A stretch of DNA of 64,000 bases from Nicoliella lavandulae (lineage in GTDB: Bacteria; Bacillota; Bacilli; Lactobacillales; Lactobacillaceae): assembly GCF_037546185.1 (NCBI RefSeq), contig NZ_JAWMWH010000001.1, positions 310,001-374,000 of the forward strand. Direction: 5' to 3'. A program made the position numbers and the translations under genes. The notes beneath the pieces are model-generated. The model saw nothing but the letters and a program-made list of their open reading frames with translations. It was not told the origin of the DNA and did not search any database. Below are positions 1 through 10,747 of the stretch, one piece after another. Position 1 is the first letter of the stretch, and the number at the start of each line of letters is the position of its first letter.

Positions 1-3000
1 TAGAGTTGTTAGTAGCGCTAGTATTAGCAGCACTAGCAACAGCAGCGTAACTAGCTGCTAGGCTGTCATTAGCACTTGCATCCTTCGCACTAGCGAAAGC
101 TCCACTAGCAAACGATGGTGCAGCACTGTTGGCACTAGTTGCAGCAGAAGATCCAGTTACGGCATCACTGGCATTTGCAGAACTAGCTGAGGAAGCAACC
201 TTACCGTAGTTGGATGCGTCGGTTGCAGCACTAGTGGCAATGGTTTGGGAACTATTAGCCCGACTAGCAGCAGCAGCGGCATCCTTCGCAGCTTGAGCAG
301 CAGCATTTGATGCGTTAGTAGCAATTACGGCTTGAGCGGCAGCAGCTGAAGCAGCGGCTGAAGCAGCATCCGCATGTGACTTAGCAGCTGACATGTTACC
401 AGCAGCAGATGCATCATAAGCAGCCTTAGCTTCGTTCAATGCCGTAGCAGAGTAACTACCAGCTGCAACGTTTGCGCTAGATGCATTGTTATTAGCACTA
501 GATGCAGTTGATGATGCAACCCATGCATCGTGAGATGCAGATAAAGCATCACCGGCAGCACTAGATGCAAGACTAGCAGCTGAACTAGCCTTAACTGCAT
601 TACTTGCAATGGATGAATCAGTTGGGTTATTTGAAGCAGCCTTAGCAGCAGCAGATGCATCGTCTGAAGCATTCGATGCAGCAGCTGAAGCAGTATCATT
701 AGCCCCACTAGCAACCTTGTAGCTACTATCAGCAGCACTACTGTTACCAGAAGTACCAGCAGATGCAGAACTAGCAGTTGTAGATGCACTACCTGCAACT
801 GGTTGTGCAGCACTAGCTTCATTAGAAGCAGCACTATTAACGCTAGCAACAGAAGCAGCTAAACTAGCTTGAACACTAGCAGCATTCGATGCAGCAACTG
901 AAGTTGCACTCTTTGCAGTAGCAGCATTTTGAGAATCAGTAGTTGCATTTTGAGCAAAGCTGTTAGCTTGGTTTGCATAAGCAGAACCGGCAGCAGCGGC
1001 ATTCGATGCAGCTGAAACTGCTGACTTAGCTAAGCTGGTGTTAAGTGAAGCATTATCAGGATCACCATTTTGAGCAAAGCTGTTAGCAAGTGCAGCATAA
1101 CTATTCGCAGCATTGGATGCAGCAATTGCTGATTGATATTGATCACTAGCTTGTTGAACGGCAACGCTAGCAGATGCACTATCGTTAGCAGCATTGGATG
1201 CGGCAGTAGAACCATTAGCAGAAGCACTAGCACCAGCAGCGGAGTAACTAGCAATTGCACTAGATACAGCAGCAACAGATGAATCACTAGCATTTGCACT
1301 AGCAATACTATTAACAACTGAACTTGCAGCATTAATTACATTCGTATCACTACCAGTCAATGCGGCACTAGCAATTGCAGAAGCGGCATTGGAACTAGCA
1401 GATGATAAGTTTGGTTGTGCATTACTTGCAGCAATTGAAGCAGCACTTACATAACTTGATGCGTCTGGTTTGTTATTAGCAACGTTATCAATAGCTTGAC
1501 TAGTTGCAATTGCATGCGCTTGGATAGCCTTGGCAGCATCAGCAGCAGAACTAGCATTAGCTAAGTCAGAAGCAGCCCGAGTTGATGCAGATTGAGCAGC
1601 AACAGCAGCAGCACTGGCATTATCAACTGCACTTGAAGCAGCATCATTAGCAGACTTAGCAGCACTAGCAGCATTAGCAAGTGAGTTTGCGTTGTCATGC
1701 GTAAGTGGCGTTTGAGCAGCAAGTGAAGCTGCAGCACTATTAGCGGCATCAGCACTAACCTTAGCAGCACTAGCAACTGCATTGGCACTATCAGCCTTGG
1801 CCTTAGCGTCAGAAGCTTGGCTAGATGCAATCACAGCATCGGCACTAGCAGATGAAGCAGTAACAACTTCATTTGAAGCGTTAGTTGCATCTTGTTGTAG
1901 TGATGGGTTGTTTGGATACTTAGCAGCGATAGAATCAACCACACTATTAGCAGTGGTGGTTTGATCAGCTAATGAACTAACTTGGTTTTGAGATTGACTA
2001 GCACCACTAGAAGCCTTAGAAGCAGCCTGTGCATAACTATTTGCTGCAGTAGCGTAGCTATCAGTAGCATTAGCAGCACTCGATGCCCGGCCAGCATTTA
2101 GTGAACCGTCACTAGCGTCCATGCTAGCAGCTCTAGATTGAGCATCATCAGTAGCTGAAGAAGCAGCTAATGCAGCAGATCTAGCAGCGGAAGCAGCTTG
2201 ACTAGCTACTACAGATGCACTAGACATGCTAGTAGCAGCATCATTAGCTGATGAAGTAGCAAGCGCAGCAGCAGAAGCAGCTTGACTAGCTAGGCTAGTT
2301 TGATTTGCAACTTCGGCACTTGCGGAACTAGCAGTAGCAGTATCACCCTTTGCAGCAGCAGAACTGGCTAATGCAGCTGTTGATGAAGCAATTGAAGCAG
2401 CATTCGATGCAGCTACATTAGCACTACTTGCAGCACTATTGGCAGCAGCAGCTTCCTTACTCTTAGCATCAGCAATAGCTGAAGCACTATTAGTAACTGA
2501 TGAGGCTGATGAAGCAACTGCAATCGCAGATGAAGCTAAGCTAGCATCGTTATTAATGTCACTGTTGCCACCGTTCTTGTCAGCAATGGACTTAGCATAA
2601 GCAATTGCTGAAGAAGCAGCATTAGCAGTTGATGCAGCACTGGTTGCAACTGAGTTGTAGCCACTCACATCATTACTACTATTAGCAGCATTGGCACTAG
2701 CAGAACTAACCGCACTACTGTTAGCACTAGCAATTACTGCATATGAGCCAGCCTTAGAAGCATCAGTAGCAGGACCGGTGGTGTATTTAGCAGCACTGGC
2801 AGCAGCATTGGATGCATCTGATAATGCTGAGTTAACTTGCGCAGCAGCATTCGATGCAACAACGGAAGCAGAAGTAGCACTAGCAGCGGCAGTCGATGCA
2901 GATTGAACAGCTTGCGCAGCATTACTACTATCGTTAGTAGCAGCACTAACGGCTGAGTTAGCATCATTAGCAGCAGCACTAGCTTGACGTGCATACCGAT

Positions 3001-5530
3001 CACCAGCAAGTGTATCACCAGCAGCATATGCAGATGAAGCGGACTTAGATGCTTCTGTAGCAGCGTCTACAGCAGACTTAGCAACACTGCTTTGTTGACT
3101 AGCATCAGTAGCAGCAGAAGCAGCAATTGATTTAGCAGTCGATGCAGAAGCATTGGCAACACTTGCGTCATGGTTAGCAGCACTAACAAGTGCATTAGCA
3201 GAACTAGCAGTTGTTGATGCACTAGTGATTGCTGTGTTAGATGGTTTAGCAGCAGCTAAGCTGGCAACCGTTGAGTTAGCAGAACTGGCGTTGCTGGATG
3301 ATGTGTTAGCTTTATCAACAGCATTACTTGCATCTTTGGCATAGCTATCTGCAACGCTGGATGCACTATTAGCACCATTGCTACTGTCTGATACTGCTTG
3401 GCCAGCATTAGCGGCATCATTCGATGCAGCAATTGATTTTTGTTTAGCATCGTTCACGGCACTAGCAGTTACCCCAGCAATATTATTGATTACATCGTTA
3501 GCAGATTGAACCGCACTATTAGCACTCGATACCTTACCTTGCGCAGCAACTACATTAGCAGATGCTGAGGCAACTTTTGATTCAGCGGTACTTGCGGCAT
3601 TGTTGGCATCAACAGCTGCTGAAGCAGCACTCTTAGCATTTTCAGCATATGAGCTAGCTAGACTAGCGGCACTAGATGCAGCACTTTGTTCACTACTCTT
3701 AGCAGCACTAGCAGCAGCATCAGAAGCACTGTTTGCTGAGACGTTAGCGGTAGAAGCAGCAACATTAGCTGAGGAGGCATTCTTTGATGCGGTATCTGCA
3801 TCACTCTTGGCCGATTGAGCAATACTATTAGCAACTGATGCATCGTTAGCAGCGGATTGAGCAATTGAGTTTTGTTCGCTAGCAATTGATGCTTGATCAG
3901 TTACAGACGAGTTACCAGAGTTTTCCTTTGCGTATGATTGAGCATTAGTATTTGCATTTGATGCATTAGCAGCTTGGTTACTTGCATCAGAATTATTATT
4001 AGATGCACTTTGCGCATCTGCATTAGCAATACTTGCCCGGGAAGCGGCATTTGAGGAATCTGATGAATCCTTACCAGATGCAGCACTAGATGCAACTGAA
4101 CTGGCACTAGATGCGGTACTAGAAGCTTCAGATCCAGTTGAGTTAGCAATACTTCCGGCAATGGAATTGGCAGTACTAGTAGCACTAAGTACCTTTTCCT
4201 TCGCATTAGAAGCAGCCGTACTATTAGCAGCAACAGAAGCTTCAGCATTTGAAACCGCAATGTAAGCAGAACTAGCACTTGCACTTGCGCTATTAGCACT
4301 TTGAATTGCACTTTGCGCAACTGCATTAGCACTTTCGGCTAAGATTGCAGCTGAAGAAGCCTTTGCGATGTCAGACTTATCATAACTAGATGCAGCTTCT
4401 GATTGAGCGATTGCATCGGAAACAGCTGATGATGCAATACTGGATGCAGTCGAAGCTGCCTTGCTTGCATCATTAGCTGCTGATCTAGCAGATTGAGCAA
4501 CTACGTTAGCGTTACTACCAGCAATAGCAGCAGAACTAACAATTGCAGTTTGACTACTATCAAAGTCATTGGCACTCTTAATATCAGCATTGCTTGAATA
4601 GATTGAAGCTAGTAGTGAAGCAGCAGATGATGCTGAATTAGCACTTGATAGGTAGTCACTAAATGAGGCATTTTCTGAGTCAGCTTTACTACCTAATGAT
4701 TCAGCATTAGAAGCAGATACAGATGCACTATTAACAATCGTATTAACTGATGTTTGAGCATCTTGGGCACTTGTAGCAGCTGAACTAGCCTTACTATTAG
4801 CTGTATCAGCATTCTTAGTATAAATACTGTCAGCATCGTTAGCTGCACTTGATGCAGCAGATAGTGCTGACTTCATAGCACTTGCAGCTACCACAACTGC
4901 TGAACTGGCACTACTTGCTACTGATGAATCAAATTGAGCAGATGAAAATGCTGCACTAGCTAATGCTGCGTAAGAAGAAGCTGAAGCCGCATCACTATTA
5001 GATGGTCCAAAGTCATTATTGTATGGCTTAGCTTCCGCATTGTCATTTGAAGTAACATTGTTAGCATATGAGGAAGCTAAATAAGCATACGATGAAACAG
5101 CGCTAGATTTAACACTGTATTCAACAGATGCACTTTGAGCAGCTTTAGAGTTAGCTTGGGCAATTGAGTTTTGAGCACTAGCAACTGCATTAGCAGAAGA
5201 AGCAGCAGAAACGGCACTACTCATTGAACTAGCAGCATTTGCAGCATTAGAATTACCACTTGCAGCGGATGATGCTAATGCAGATGATTGACTAAGAGTA
5301 GCTGAATATAAGCTAGATGCACTATCATTATCACTTGCAATACTATCTGCCACGCTAGAAGTTGCACTTGCATCGCTACTAATTTGGGCACTAGAAGCTG
5401 AAGCAAAACTACTCATGCTAGATTGTGCAGAAGCAGCAGATGATGCAGCTGAATTAGCTGAATCAATTGCAGCTTGGTTCGTTGGGATGATTGCTGTCGC
5501 ATCAGCTTGATTCTTTAAGCTACTGTAAGG
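1..5530 (-). repeat. Ala/Ser-rich low-complexity coding repeat (SRR2-like stalk)
   Basis: The plus strand shows endlessly varied agc-act-agc-agc triplets. On the coding strand these are Ala and Ser codons with single Asn, Asp, Lys, Tyr or Val residues between them (for example AASNAASAAA). The repeats are degenerate rather than exact, so no fixed unit length is claimed. Ala-rich spacing suggests a long helical or coiled stalk more than a pure glycosylated Ser repeat. Long open frames in the other five frames are a by-product of this codon usage. Confidence 0.8.
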
Positions 5531-8500
5531 TAATGAACTATTATTAGTTGTAATAGTTGGAGAATTAGGAGCTGGGTTAGTAAAGGTTTCTGTTTGATTA
5601 GCGTTGGAACCATTGGAACCATCAGTAATCTTATTATTAACAGTTGAAACGAAATAGTGCGCAGTTGCAGTAATTGTGTTATTGCTTGAATTTAATTGAC
5701 TAGCTGGGAAGAGATATGAGAAGTCAAGACTTTGGGTGTCACCCTTAGATTTATCAATGGTAACTGGGATTGTATAAGTGTAAGTATTCCCATCTCCATC
5801 GTCATCATTAGTTGTGCTATCAACAACCCCACCGTCTTTTAACTGTTGATTACCGTTTACAGAAATGTTCATGTAAATTGGTTTGTTCGCTAGATCATCT
5901 GGAACATTACTAATATTATTAATGTTTATCTTACCACTAACTAAATATTGATCAGTTCCGTATTTTTGTAAGGTTAATGGGCCATCAAAGTTTGCAGATG
6001 GTGAAGCGGAGAATGATAGATAATTTGAACCACTAACGGAATTAGAATCGTTTGTATTAGTAGTTGGTAAAGACTCAAATGTCTTATCTTTAGCGTTGTA
6101 ATAAGTAATTATCCCACTCTTAGGAATATTAATAGCATAATAAGCACCCTTATTATTACCATTATTGTTAACACTTACTGAATATGCATTGAATGATAAA
6201 TTAGAAATTTTAGATCCGGATGCAGGAGATTTTTCGGATGGATTTGTGTGAGTAGTATCCAAATCAAATACAACTGTTTTTCCAGGGTTATTAATATTAA
6301 CAGTAACATCGTCACCATCAGATTGAAGAAGGGTCGGATTAGTTGTACCATCAGAATCCAACTTTAGATTCCCTTGATTAATAATATTAACAGTGGAACC
6401 ACTACTCATTTTAAGAAGGTATGGATTTCCGGTTGCAGTCCCTTTATTAGTAGAAATATGAACTAAACCACCAGTTTGCGAGGTTAAAGTCCCAGCAACA
6501 TAGGTAAAAATATTAAGATAATCAGCAGTATTATTAGCAATTACATTAAGATTACCATTGTTTTGAACAGTCAATGTACCTTCAACATCAACTGGATAAG
6601 CAGCGGGTTTACTATTGATCAGAACATTAATCGTTCCACCATCAACAGACATGTTAGAACCCTTAGCAAGAAAAAGAGCACTAGTTCCCCAACTACCATT
6701 TCCAGAATTTGATTGGTTTCCAGTATGTTTGTCACCAGTATTAATATTAACAGTTCCATTAATTACAACATTTCCACCAGTAACATATAATCCTTGTGCT
6801 CTAGAACTATTGGAACCATGTGCAATACCAGGACCATTAGAATTGTCATCACCCTGTGGGTTTAAATTAACCGTAGCACCTTTAGCAACATTAAATCCAC
6901 CACCGAGTTCCAAAACATTACCACTTGTAGTAGATCCTGTATAAGTTGCTCCAGAATTAACAGTTAAAGAGTTAACCTGCATGTTTCGTTGATTTTGGTC
7001 ATTGCCAGTATCAACACCAGAATGTTGACTAGTATCGCCTGGAATATTTTGAGGCGTATAACTGTTAACCGAAGACAAATTAACACTATTGTTCATAAAT
7101 ACATTACTTGACTTAGCGTAAATTGGCTGACCACCAGTGTAGTTAATATTATCAACATATATTGGTGTATTTCCTAGTGAAGTAGTCCCACTATCAGAAA
7201 TAAATCCATATCCACTAGTACCGTATACATTTTGATTCTGCATCGTATACGTCTTAACGTTTTGAATATCATAACCGACACCAACGTAGTTAATGGTCGA
7301 CCAGTTGCTACTATCATTTGAAGACTTACCAAGTTGCAATCCATTAATTACAAAATCTTTACTAGAATCATTTTTAGTAGCGACTACAGTCTTATCAGTA
7401 TCACTATATCCGGCATCCTTTAAACTAATGTTGCTTAAAACATTAACGTGATAAACATTCGGATTTTGCACAGCTGCATCAAATTGAGCTGCTGTATTAA
7501 CGTTAACCGTCGTATTAGTAGTAGTTCCAGCATTTTTACCCGCAGTATCAGCATTAGCGTAGGCACTAGAAGTAGCTGAATATTGACTATTCAATGCAAC
7601 CACTGCATTACTTGCAGCCATTGAAGCTGAAGAAACTGCAGCATAGTAACTAGAATTTAAACTAGATAAACTATCGACATTTATTTGGAAGTAGCTAACA
7701 TTACTACTATTTATTTGATTACTATAAGATCCAGCTTGGCTACTTGCAGAGCTACCTTGTGAATTATAGGCACTAATAGCATTATAAGCAGACGTAAATA
7801 CGGATACGTTGTTATTCATTGCACTAGCAGAGTCAATCCAAGCTCCACTAGATTGAACGTAAGCACTGTATGAATTAACTGCTGAGCTAGCTGAAGACAT
7901 TGCAGAGAACCATGCAGAAATTTGGGCAGCACTACTATTAACAGAAGAAAGTGAGGCCTTTAATGAGTCAACACTAACTGAAGAAGAGCTACCAGAAGTG
8001 CTGCCACTAGAACCATCAGATCCAGAACGACTAGTTAAACTATCAGCAGAAGAGTTAGTTACGCTAGCGGAACTAACGCTGTTAGCAGAGCTTTGATCTG
8101 AGCTAGATGCAGAACTGCTCTTAGCAGAGCTACTGTCTGAACCCTTAGCAGAGCTAGATGCATTGCTGCTGTCGGCAGAACTACCGTCTGAACTCTTAGC
8201 AGCGCTGGAAGTAGCATTGCTACTATTGGCAGAACTACCATCTGAGCTCTTAGCGGAGCTAGAATCAGCATTACTACTGTCAGCAGAGCTATTATCTGAA
8301 CTCTTAGCAGCACTAGAGGTGTCACTACTGCTGCTTGCGGAGCTGCTGTCTGAGCTCTTAGCAGAACTAGAATCGGCACTACTACTTGCAGAGCTACTGT
8401 CTGAACTAGTTGTGGCACTACTATCAGCAGAGCTACTGTTGGCGCTTACGTTATCACTGCTTGATGAAACAGTATCATTATTGCTTGCACTGGTACTAGT

Positions 8501-8803
8501 AGCATCAACATTATTTGATGCAGAACTAGTGGTATTAGTTGTTGCGTTATTATCAGTGCTACTGGATGCAGCTACTGAATTATTAACAGTGCTACTATTG
8601 GTCTTAGCGCTATCATCAGCGGCGCTAGAACTATATGTAGAACTAGTATTAGCGTCAGCTTTTACAGTTGTCTTATTCATCGCAACTGCGGTTCCACCAA
8701 GTAAAGTCAACATGGATAATGACACGACTACCCATTGTTTCTTTACTTTCCGGAGAACCTTTTTATCATTTACTTTATTAAATTTAAATTTATTATAAAG
8801 CAT
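1..8803 (-). CDS. Giant serine/alanine-rich repeat surface adhesin, C-terminus beyond the window
   Basis: One reading frame stays open from the ATG at 8803 to the window edge, at least 2,934 codons. The in-frame translation was checked at the start, in the middle and at the edge. The start follows GGGAGGAG. Residues 1-50 form a long signal peptide whose basic stretch KKVLRKVKKQW resembles a degenerate KxYKxGKxW motif, followed by a hydrophobic core and a likely cut near VKADA. Next come a Ser-rich region (about residues 50-255), a Ser/Ala spacer (to about 415), a non-repetitive domain (about 415-1090) with many Val/Asn/Gly beta-strand turns like a pectate-lyase-type adhesive beta-helix (entry motif NTAAQFDAAVQNP), and then more than 1,800 Ala/Ser-rich residues. 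This signal-SRR1-binding region-SRR2 order is that of serine-rich repeat proteins, usually exported by SecA2/SecY2, glycosylated and wall-anchored. The anchor would lie outside the window. The family call is good; ligand and glycosylation are unknown. Confidence 0.88.
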   Translation of the reverse strand, partial: MLYNKFKFNKVNDKKVLRKVKKQWVVVSLSMLTLLGGTAVAMNKTTVKADANTSSTYSSSAADDSAKTNSSTVNNSVAASSSTDNNATTNTTSSASNNVDATSTSASNNDTVSSSSDNVSANSSSADSSATTSSDSSSASSSADSSSAKSSDSSSASSSSDTSSAAKSSDNSSADSSNADSSSAKSSDGSSANSSNATSSAAKSSDGSSADSSNASSSAKGSDSSSAKSSSASSSDQSSANSVSSASVTNSSADSLTSRSGSDGSSGSTSGSSSSVSVDSLKASLSSVNSSAAQISAWFSAMSSASSAVNSYSAYVQSSGAWIDSASAMNNNVSVFTSAYNAISAYNSQGSSASSQAGSYSNQINSSNVSYFQINVDSLSSLNSSYYAAVSSASMAASNAVVALNSQYSATSSAYANADTAGKNAGTTTNTTVNVNTAAQFDAAVQNPNVYHVNVLSNISLKDAGYSDTDKTVVATKNDSSKDFVINGLQLGKSSNDSSNWSTINYVGVGYDIQNVKTYTMQNQNVYGTSGYGFISDSGTTSLGNTPIYVDNINYTGGQPIYAKSSNVFMNNSVNLSSVNSYTPQNIPGDTSQHSGVDTGNDQNQRNMQVNSLTVNSGATYTGSTTSGNVLELGGGFNVAKGATVNLNPQGDDNSNGPGIAHGSNSSRAQGLYVTGGNVVINGTVNINTGDKHTGNQSNSGNGSWGTSALFLAKGSNMSVDGGTINVLINSKPAAYPVDVEGTLTVQNNGNLNVIANNTADYLNIFTYVAGTLTSQTGGLVHISTNKGTATGNPYLLKMSSGSTVNIINQGNLKLDSDGTTNPTLLQSDGDDVTVNINNPGKTVVFDLDTTHTNPSEKSPASGSKISNLSFNAYSVSVNNNGNNKGAYYAINIPKSGIITYYNAKDKTFESLPTTNTNDSNSVSGSNYLSFSASPSANFDGPLTLQKYGTDQYLVSGKININNISNVPDDLANKPIYMNISVNGNQQLKDGGVVDSTTNDDDGDGNTYTYTIPVTIDKSKGDTQSLDFSYLFPASQLNSSNNTITATAHYFVSTVNNKITDGSNGSNANQTETFTNPAPNSPTITTNNSSLPYSSLKNQADATAIIPTNQAAIDSANSAASSAASAQSSMSSFASASSAQISSDASATSSVADSIASDNDSASSLYSATLSQSSALASSAASGNSNAANAASSMSSAVSAASSANAVASAQNSIAQANSKAAQSASVEYSVKSSAVSSYAYLASSYANNVTSNDNAEAKPYNNDFGPSNSDAASASSYAALASAAFSSAQFDSSVASSASSAVVVAASAMKSALSAASSAANDADSIYTKNADTANSKASSAATSAQDAQTSVNTIVNSASVSASNAESLGSKADSENASFSDYLSSANSASSAASLLASIYSSNADIKSANDFDSSQTAIVSSAAIAGSNANVVAQSARSAANDASKAASTASSIASSAVSDAIAQSEAASSYDKSDIAKASSAAILAESANAVAQSAIQSANSASASASSAYIAVSNAEASVAANSTAASNAKEKVLSATSTANSIAGSIANSTGSEASSTASSASSVASSAASGKDSSDSSNAASRASIANADAQSASNNNSDASNQAANASNANTNAQSYAKENSGNSSVTDQASIASEQNSIAQSAANDASVANSIAQSAKSDADTASKNASSANVAASTANVSANSASDAAASAAKSSEQSAASSAASLASSYAENAKSAASAAVDANNAASTAESKVASASANVVAAQGKVSSANSAVQSANDVINNIAGVTASAVNDAKQKSIAASNDAANAGQAVSDSSNGANSASSVADSYAKDASNAVDKANTSSSNASSANSTVASLAAAKPSNTAITSASTTASSANALVSAANHDASVANASASTAKSIAASAATDASQQSSVAKSAVDAATEASKSASSAYAAGDTLAGDRYARQASAAANDANSAVSAATNDSSNAAQAVQSASTAAASATSASVVASNAAAQVNSALSDASNAAASAAKYTTGPATDASKAGSYAVIASANSSAVSSASANAANSSNDVSGYNSVATSAASTANAASSAIAYAKSIADKNGGNSDINNDASLASSAIAVASSASSVTNSASAIADAKSKEAAAANSAASSANVAASNAASIASSTAALASSAAAKGDTATASSASAEVANQTSLASQAASAAALATSSANDAATSMSSASVVASQAASAARSAALAASSATDDAQSRAASMDASDGSLNAGRASSAANATDSYATAANSYAQAASKASSGASQSQNQVSSLADQTTTANSVVDSIAAKYPNNPSLQQDATNASNEVVTASSASADAVIASSQASDAKAKADSANAVASAAKVSADAANSAAASLAAQTPLTHDNANSLANAASAAKSANDAASSAVDNASAAAVAAQSASTRAASDLANASSAADAAKAIQAHAIATSQAIDNVANNKPDASSYVSAASIAASNAQPNLSSASSNAASAIASAALTGSDTNVINAASSVVNSIASANASDSSVAAVSSAIASYSAAGASASANGSTAASNAANDSASASVAVQQASDQYQSAIAASNAANSYAALANSFAQNGDPDNASLNTSLAKSAVSAASNAAAAGSAYANQANSFAQNATTDSQNAATAKSATSVAASNAASVQASLAASVASVNSAASNEASAAQPVAGSASTTASSASAGTSGNSSAADSSYKVASGANDTASAAASNASDDASAAAKAASNNPTDSSIASNAVKASSAASLASSAAGDALSASHDAWVASSTASSANNNASSANVAAGSYSATALNEAKAAYDASAAGNMSAAKSHADAASAAASAAAAQAVIATNASNAAAQAAKDAAAAASRANSSQTIATSAATDASNYGKVASSASSANASDAVTGSSAATSANSAAPSFASGAFASAKDASANDSLAASYAAVASAANTSATNNS
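8040..8650 (-). repeat. Ser-rich repeat (SRR1-like)
   Basis: This region codes for runs such as SSDSSSA, SSDGSSA and SSADSSN directly after the signal peptide. It is denser in Ser and Asp than the C-terminal Ala/Ser stalk, as expected for the short SRR1 segment of serine-rich repeat adhesins. Confidence 0.75.
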
Positions 8804-8941
8804 GAAAAATCTCCTCCCAACTTAATTTATAATCTAAATTATAAATGTATAATACACAATCTTTATTCTAGCACTTATTTCTCCCTTTTTCATGGATTTA
8901 ATAGCCTAAAAATCAGAATTAAAACGACCGGATAAAATAAA
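8804..8941 (-). promoter_or_regulatory. AT-rich promoter region of the giant adhesin
   Basis: There is no gene here. On the minus strand a TATAAT (plus-strand 8838-8843) lies 35 bases before the adhesin start. It sits inside a near-palindrome with arms ATTTATAAT (8825-8833) and ATTATAAAT (8838-8846). No convincing -35 box is visible at normal spacing, so activator control is possible. No clear terminator follows the adenine deaminase gene upstream. Confidence 0.4.
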
Positions 8942-10615
8942 CTAATCAGCTTGCAATTTAATGAAGCGTTGTTGCTCAAAATCATATAATCCCTGATCGG
9001 TTAGTTTAATTGTTGGAATCACCGTTAACGTTAAAAATGACAGGGTAATGAACGGATTGAACGAAACGGATCCACTAATTTGATGGTAAGCATTAGTGAT
9101 GGCAGTTAAATCCGCACTGGCCGTCTGCCAAGGTTGAGCGGACATTAATCCGGCGACAGCCAATGGCATCGTAGCTAAGGCCCGTTCATTATCTACTACG
9201 CTAATACCGCCACCAGCGTTCGTCACTGCTTGAATGGCCCGTTCAATTGCCGCATCGTTTGTACCAACTACGACTAGGTTATGTGAATCATGCGCAATCG
9301 TAGTTGCCACTGCACCCTGTTTTAAATTGAACCCATGTACCAATCCAATGCCAACGTTACCTAAATCATGATGGCGTTCTACTACGACCATCTTTAAAAT
9401 ATCATGATCCAAATCAGCCACAAAGTGTCCTGACTCTACCGGCACCGGTTCAATTAAGTGATCAGTTTCAATATGGTTAGGTTGAATTCCAATCACGTGG
9501 CACTTAGGATGACTGCCAGATAATGGCAACAATAAGTCGGATTGTTGACAGTGATGATGCACTGTATCAGCTTTAAACTGTAGTGGCTTAGTATCCATAT
9601 CAGCGGATGTGATCCAGTGTCCCCGTTTCATCACCCGTTGCACATCAACTTGATAGGGATCATTGACCACCACTAAGTCAGCCACATAATTAGGGTTCAA
9701 TGCACCTAATCCCTTCACTCGATGGGCAATGGCGGCATTATAACTAGCCATGGTGTATGCTATTTCTGGGCGAATCCCAGCTTTAATTGCCAGTTGAATG
9801 CAGTCATTAATGCCACCCTCATCTAGAATCGTGTTCACGAATTTATCATCAGTACAGAATGAAAATTGTTGGGCATTGCCTTCGTTGACCACCGGAATCG
9901 TATTTTGCAAGTCGCGTTCTACCGTCCCCTCACGCAGAAATACATTGAAACCTTCTGCGAGCCGATCTTGAATTTGGGCTAGATTAACACTTTCATGGTC
10001 AGTATTAATGCCGACTTGTCGGTATGTATCTAACATCGACCGGGTAAATCCAGCGCCATGGCCATCGACTTGATAGCCACGGCTTAATGCATCATTGATT
10101 TTATCCATGATGCCCTTTTGTCGGTGCAACACGGCTGGATAATCCATTACTTCAGCTAATCCTTTAACTTCTGGTTCATCATAAAATGGTCTTAAATCTG
10201 CAGCCGTTAAAGTGGCCCCGTTATTTTCAAATGGCGTAGCTGGTACCGATGATGGCAACATCACGTTCACGTCCAACGGCGTTTGTCTGGCATCATCAAT
10301 CATATACTGAACCCCATCAACGCCACTAACGTTTCCAATCTCATGGGGATCAGTAAAAATAGTGGTGGTCCCACTTGGCAGAATTACCTTCGCTAGTTCT
10401 GATGGAACGACTAATGAACTTTCTACGTGGACATGACTATCAATGAACCCGGGTACAACGTATTGATTGCCCGCATCAAATGCATCCCTAGCTGAATAGG
10501 GTTGATCACCAGTGGCGATAATTTGGCCATCATTAATCCACAATTGGTTGCTTTCAAACCGTCTGGAAAAGACATTTAAAATATGATTCCCGGTAACTAA
10601 TAAATCGACTTGCAT
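8942..10615 (-). CDS. ade: Adenine deaminase
   Basis: Hydrolyses adenine to hypoxanthine and ammonia (purine salvage, cytosolic). The 557-residue product matches the usual adenine deaminase length. Amidohydrolase signatures are visible: the metal-binding HVHVESS near residue 58, FTDPHEIGNVSG near 95, DGHGAG near 185 and FCTDDK near 250. The C-terminal domain carries GLVHGFN and SHNLVVVG stretches typical of the family. The frame is open further upstream, but the ATG at 10615 is chosen because GGAG lies about 10 bases before it and the homologous N-terminus begins there (MQVDLLVTG). It is a single-gene unit, with the terminator of the upstream dehydrogenase just before it. Confidence 0.95.
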   Translation of the reverse strand: MQVDLLVTGNHILNVFSRRFESNQLWINDGQIIATGDQPYSARDAFDAGNQYVVPGFIDSHVHVESSLVVPSELAKVILPSGTTTIFTDPHEIGNVSGVDGVQYMIDDARQTPLDVNVMLPSSVPATPFENNGATLTAADLRPFYDEPEVKGLAEVMDYPAVLHRQKGIMDKINDALSRGYQVDGHGAGFTRSMLDTYRQVGINTDHESVNLAQIQDRLAEGFNVFLREGTVERDLQNTIPVVNEGNAQQFSFCTDDKFVNTILDEGGINDCIQLAIKAGIRPEIAYTMASYNAAIAHRVKGLGALNPNYVADLVVVNDPYQVDVQRVMKRGHWITSADMDTKPLQFKADTVHHHCQQSDLLLPLSGSHPKCHVIGIQPNHIETDHLIEPVPVESGHFVADLDHDILKMVVVERHHDLGNVGIGLVHGFNLKQGAVATTIAHDSHNLVVVGTNDAAIERAIQAVTNAGGGISVVDNERALATMPLAVAGLMSAQPWQTASADLTAITNAYHQISGSVSFNPFITLSFLTLTVIPTIKLTDQGLYDFEQQRFIKLQAD

Positions 10616-10690
10616 AATTTCAATCGCTCCAATCAAATTAAGTATAAAATTATCCCAATTATCAACCCTTAAAAATTCATTGTCAACGCC

Positions 10691-10724
10691 AAAAAGCGCC
10701 CTACCCATCAACGGTAGGACGCTT
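10691..10724 (-). terminator. Rho-independent terminator after the zinc dehydrogenase
   Basis: Stem AGCGTCCTACC / GGTAGGGCGCT (one G-T pair) followed by TTTT on the minus strand. Confidence 0.85.
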
Positions 10725-10747
10725 AACTTAGCGACGGATTTAATTAA

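Noticed and set aside
436..3885. Many Leu/Met-rich or Ala-rich open frames in other frames across the first 8.8 kb.
   Set aside because: They are by-products of the Ala/Ser codon repeats of the giant minus-strand gene; none has a ribosome site and their composition (for example runs of Leu and Met) is not protein-like.
8163..8798. 211-residue plus-strand Leu/Ser/Ala-rich frame opposite the Ser-rich region.
   Set aside because: It is the reverse complement of Ser/Asp repeats of the adhesin and has no start signals.
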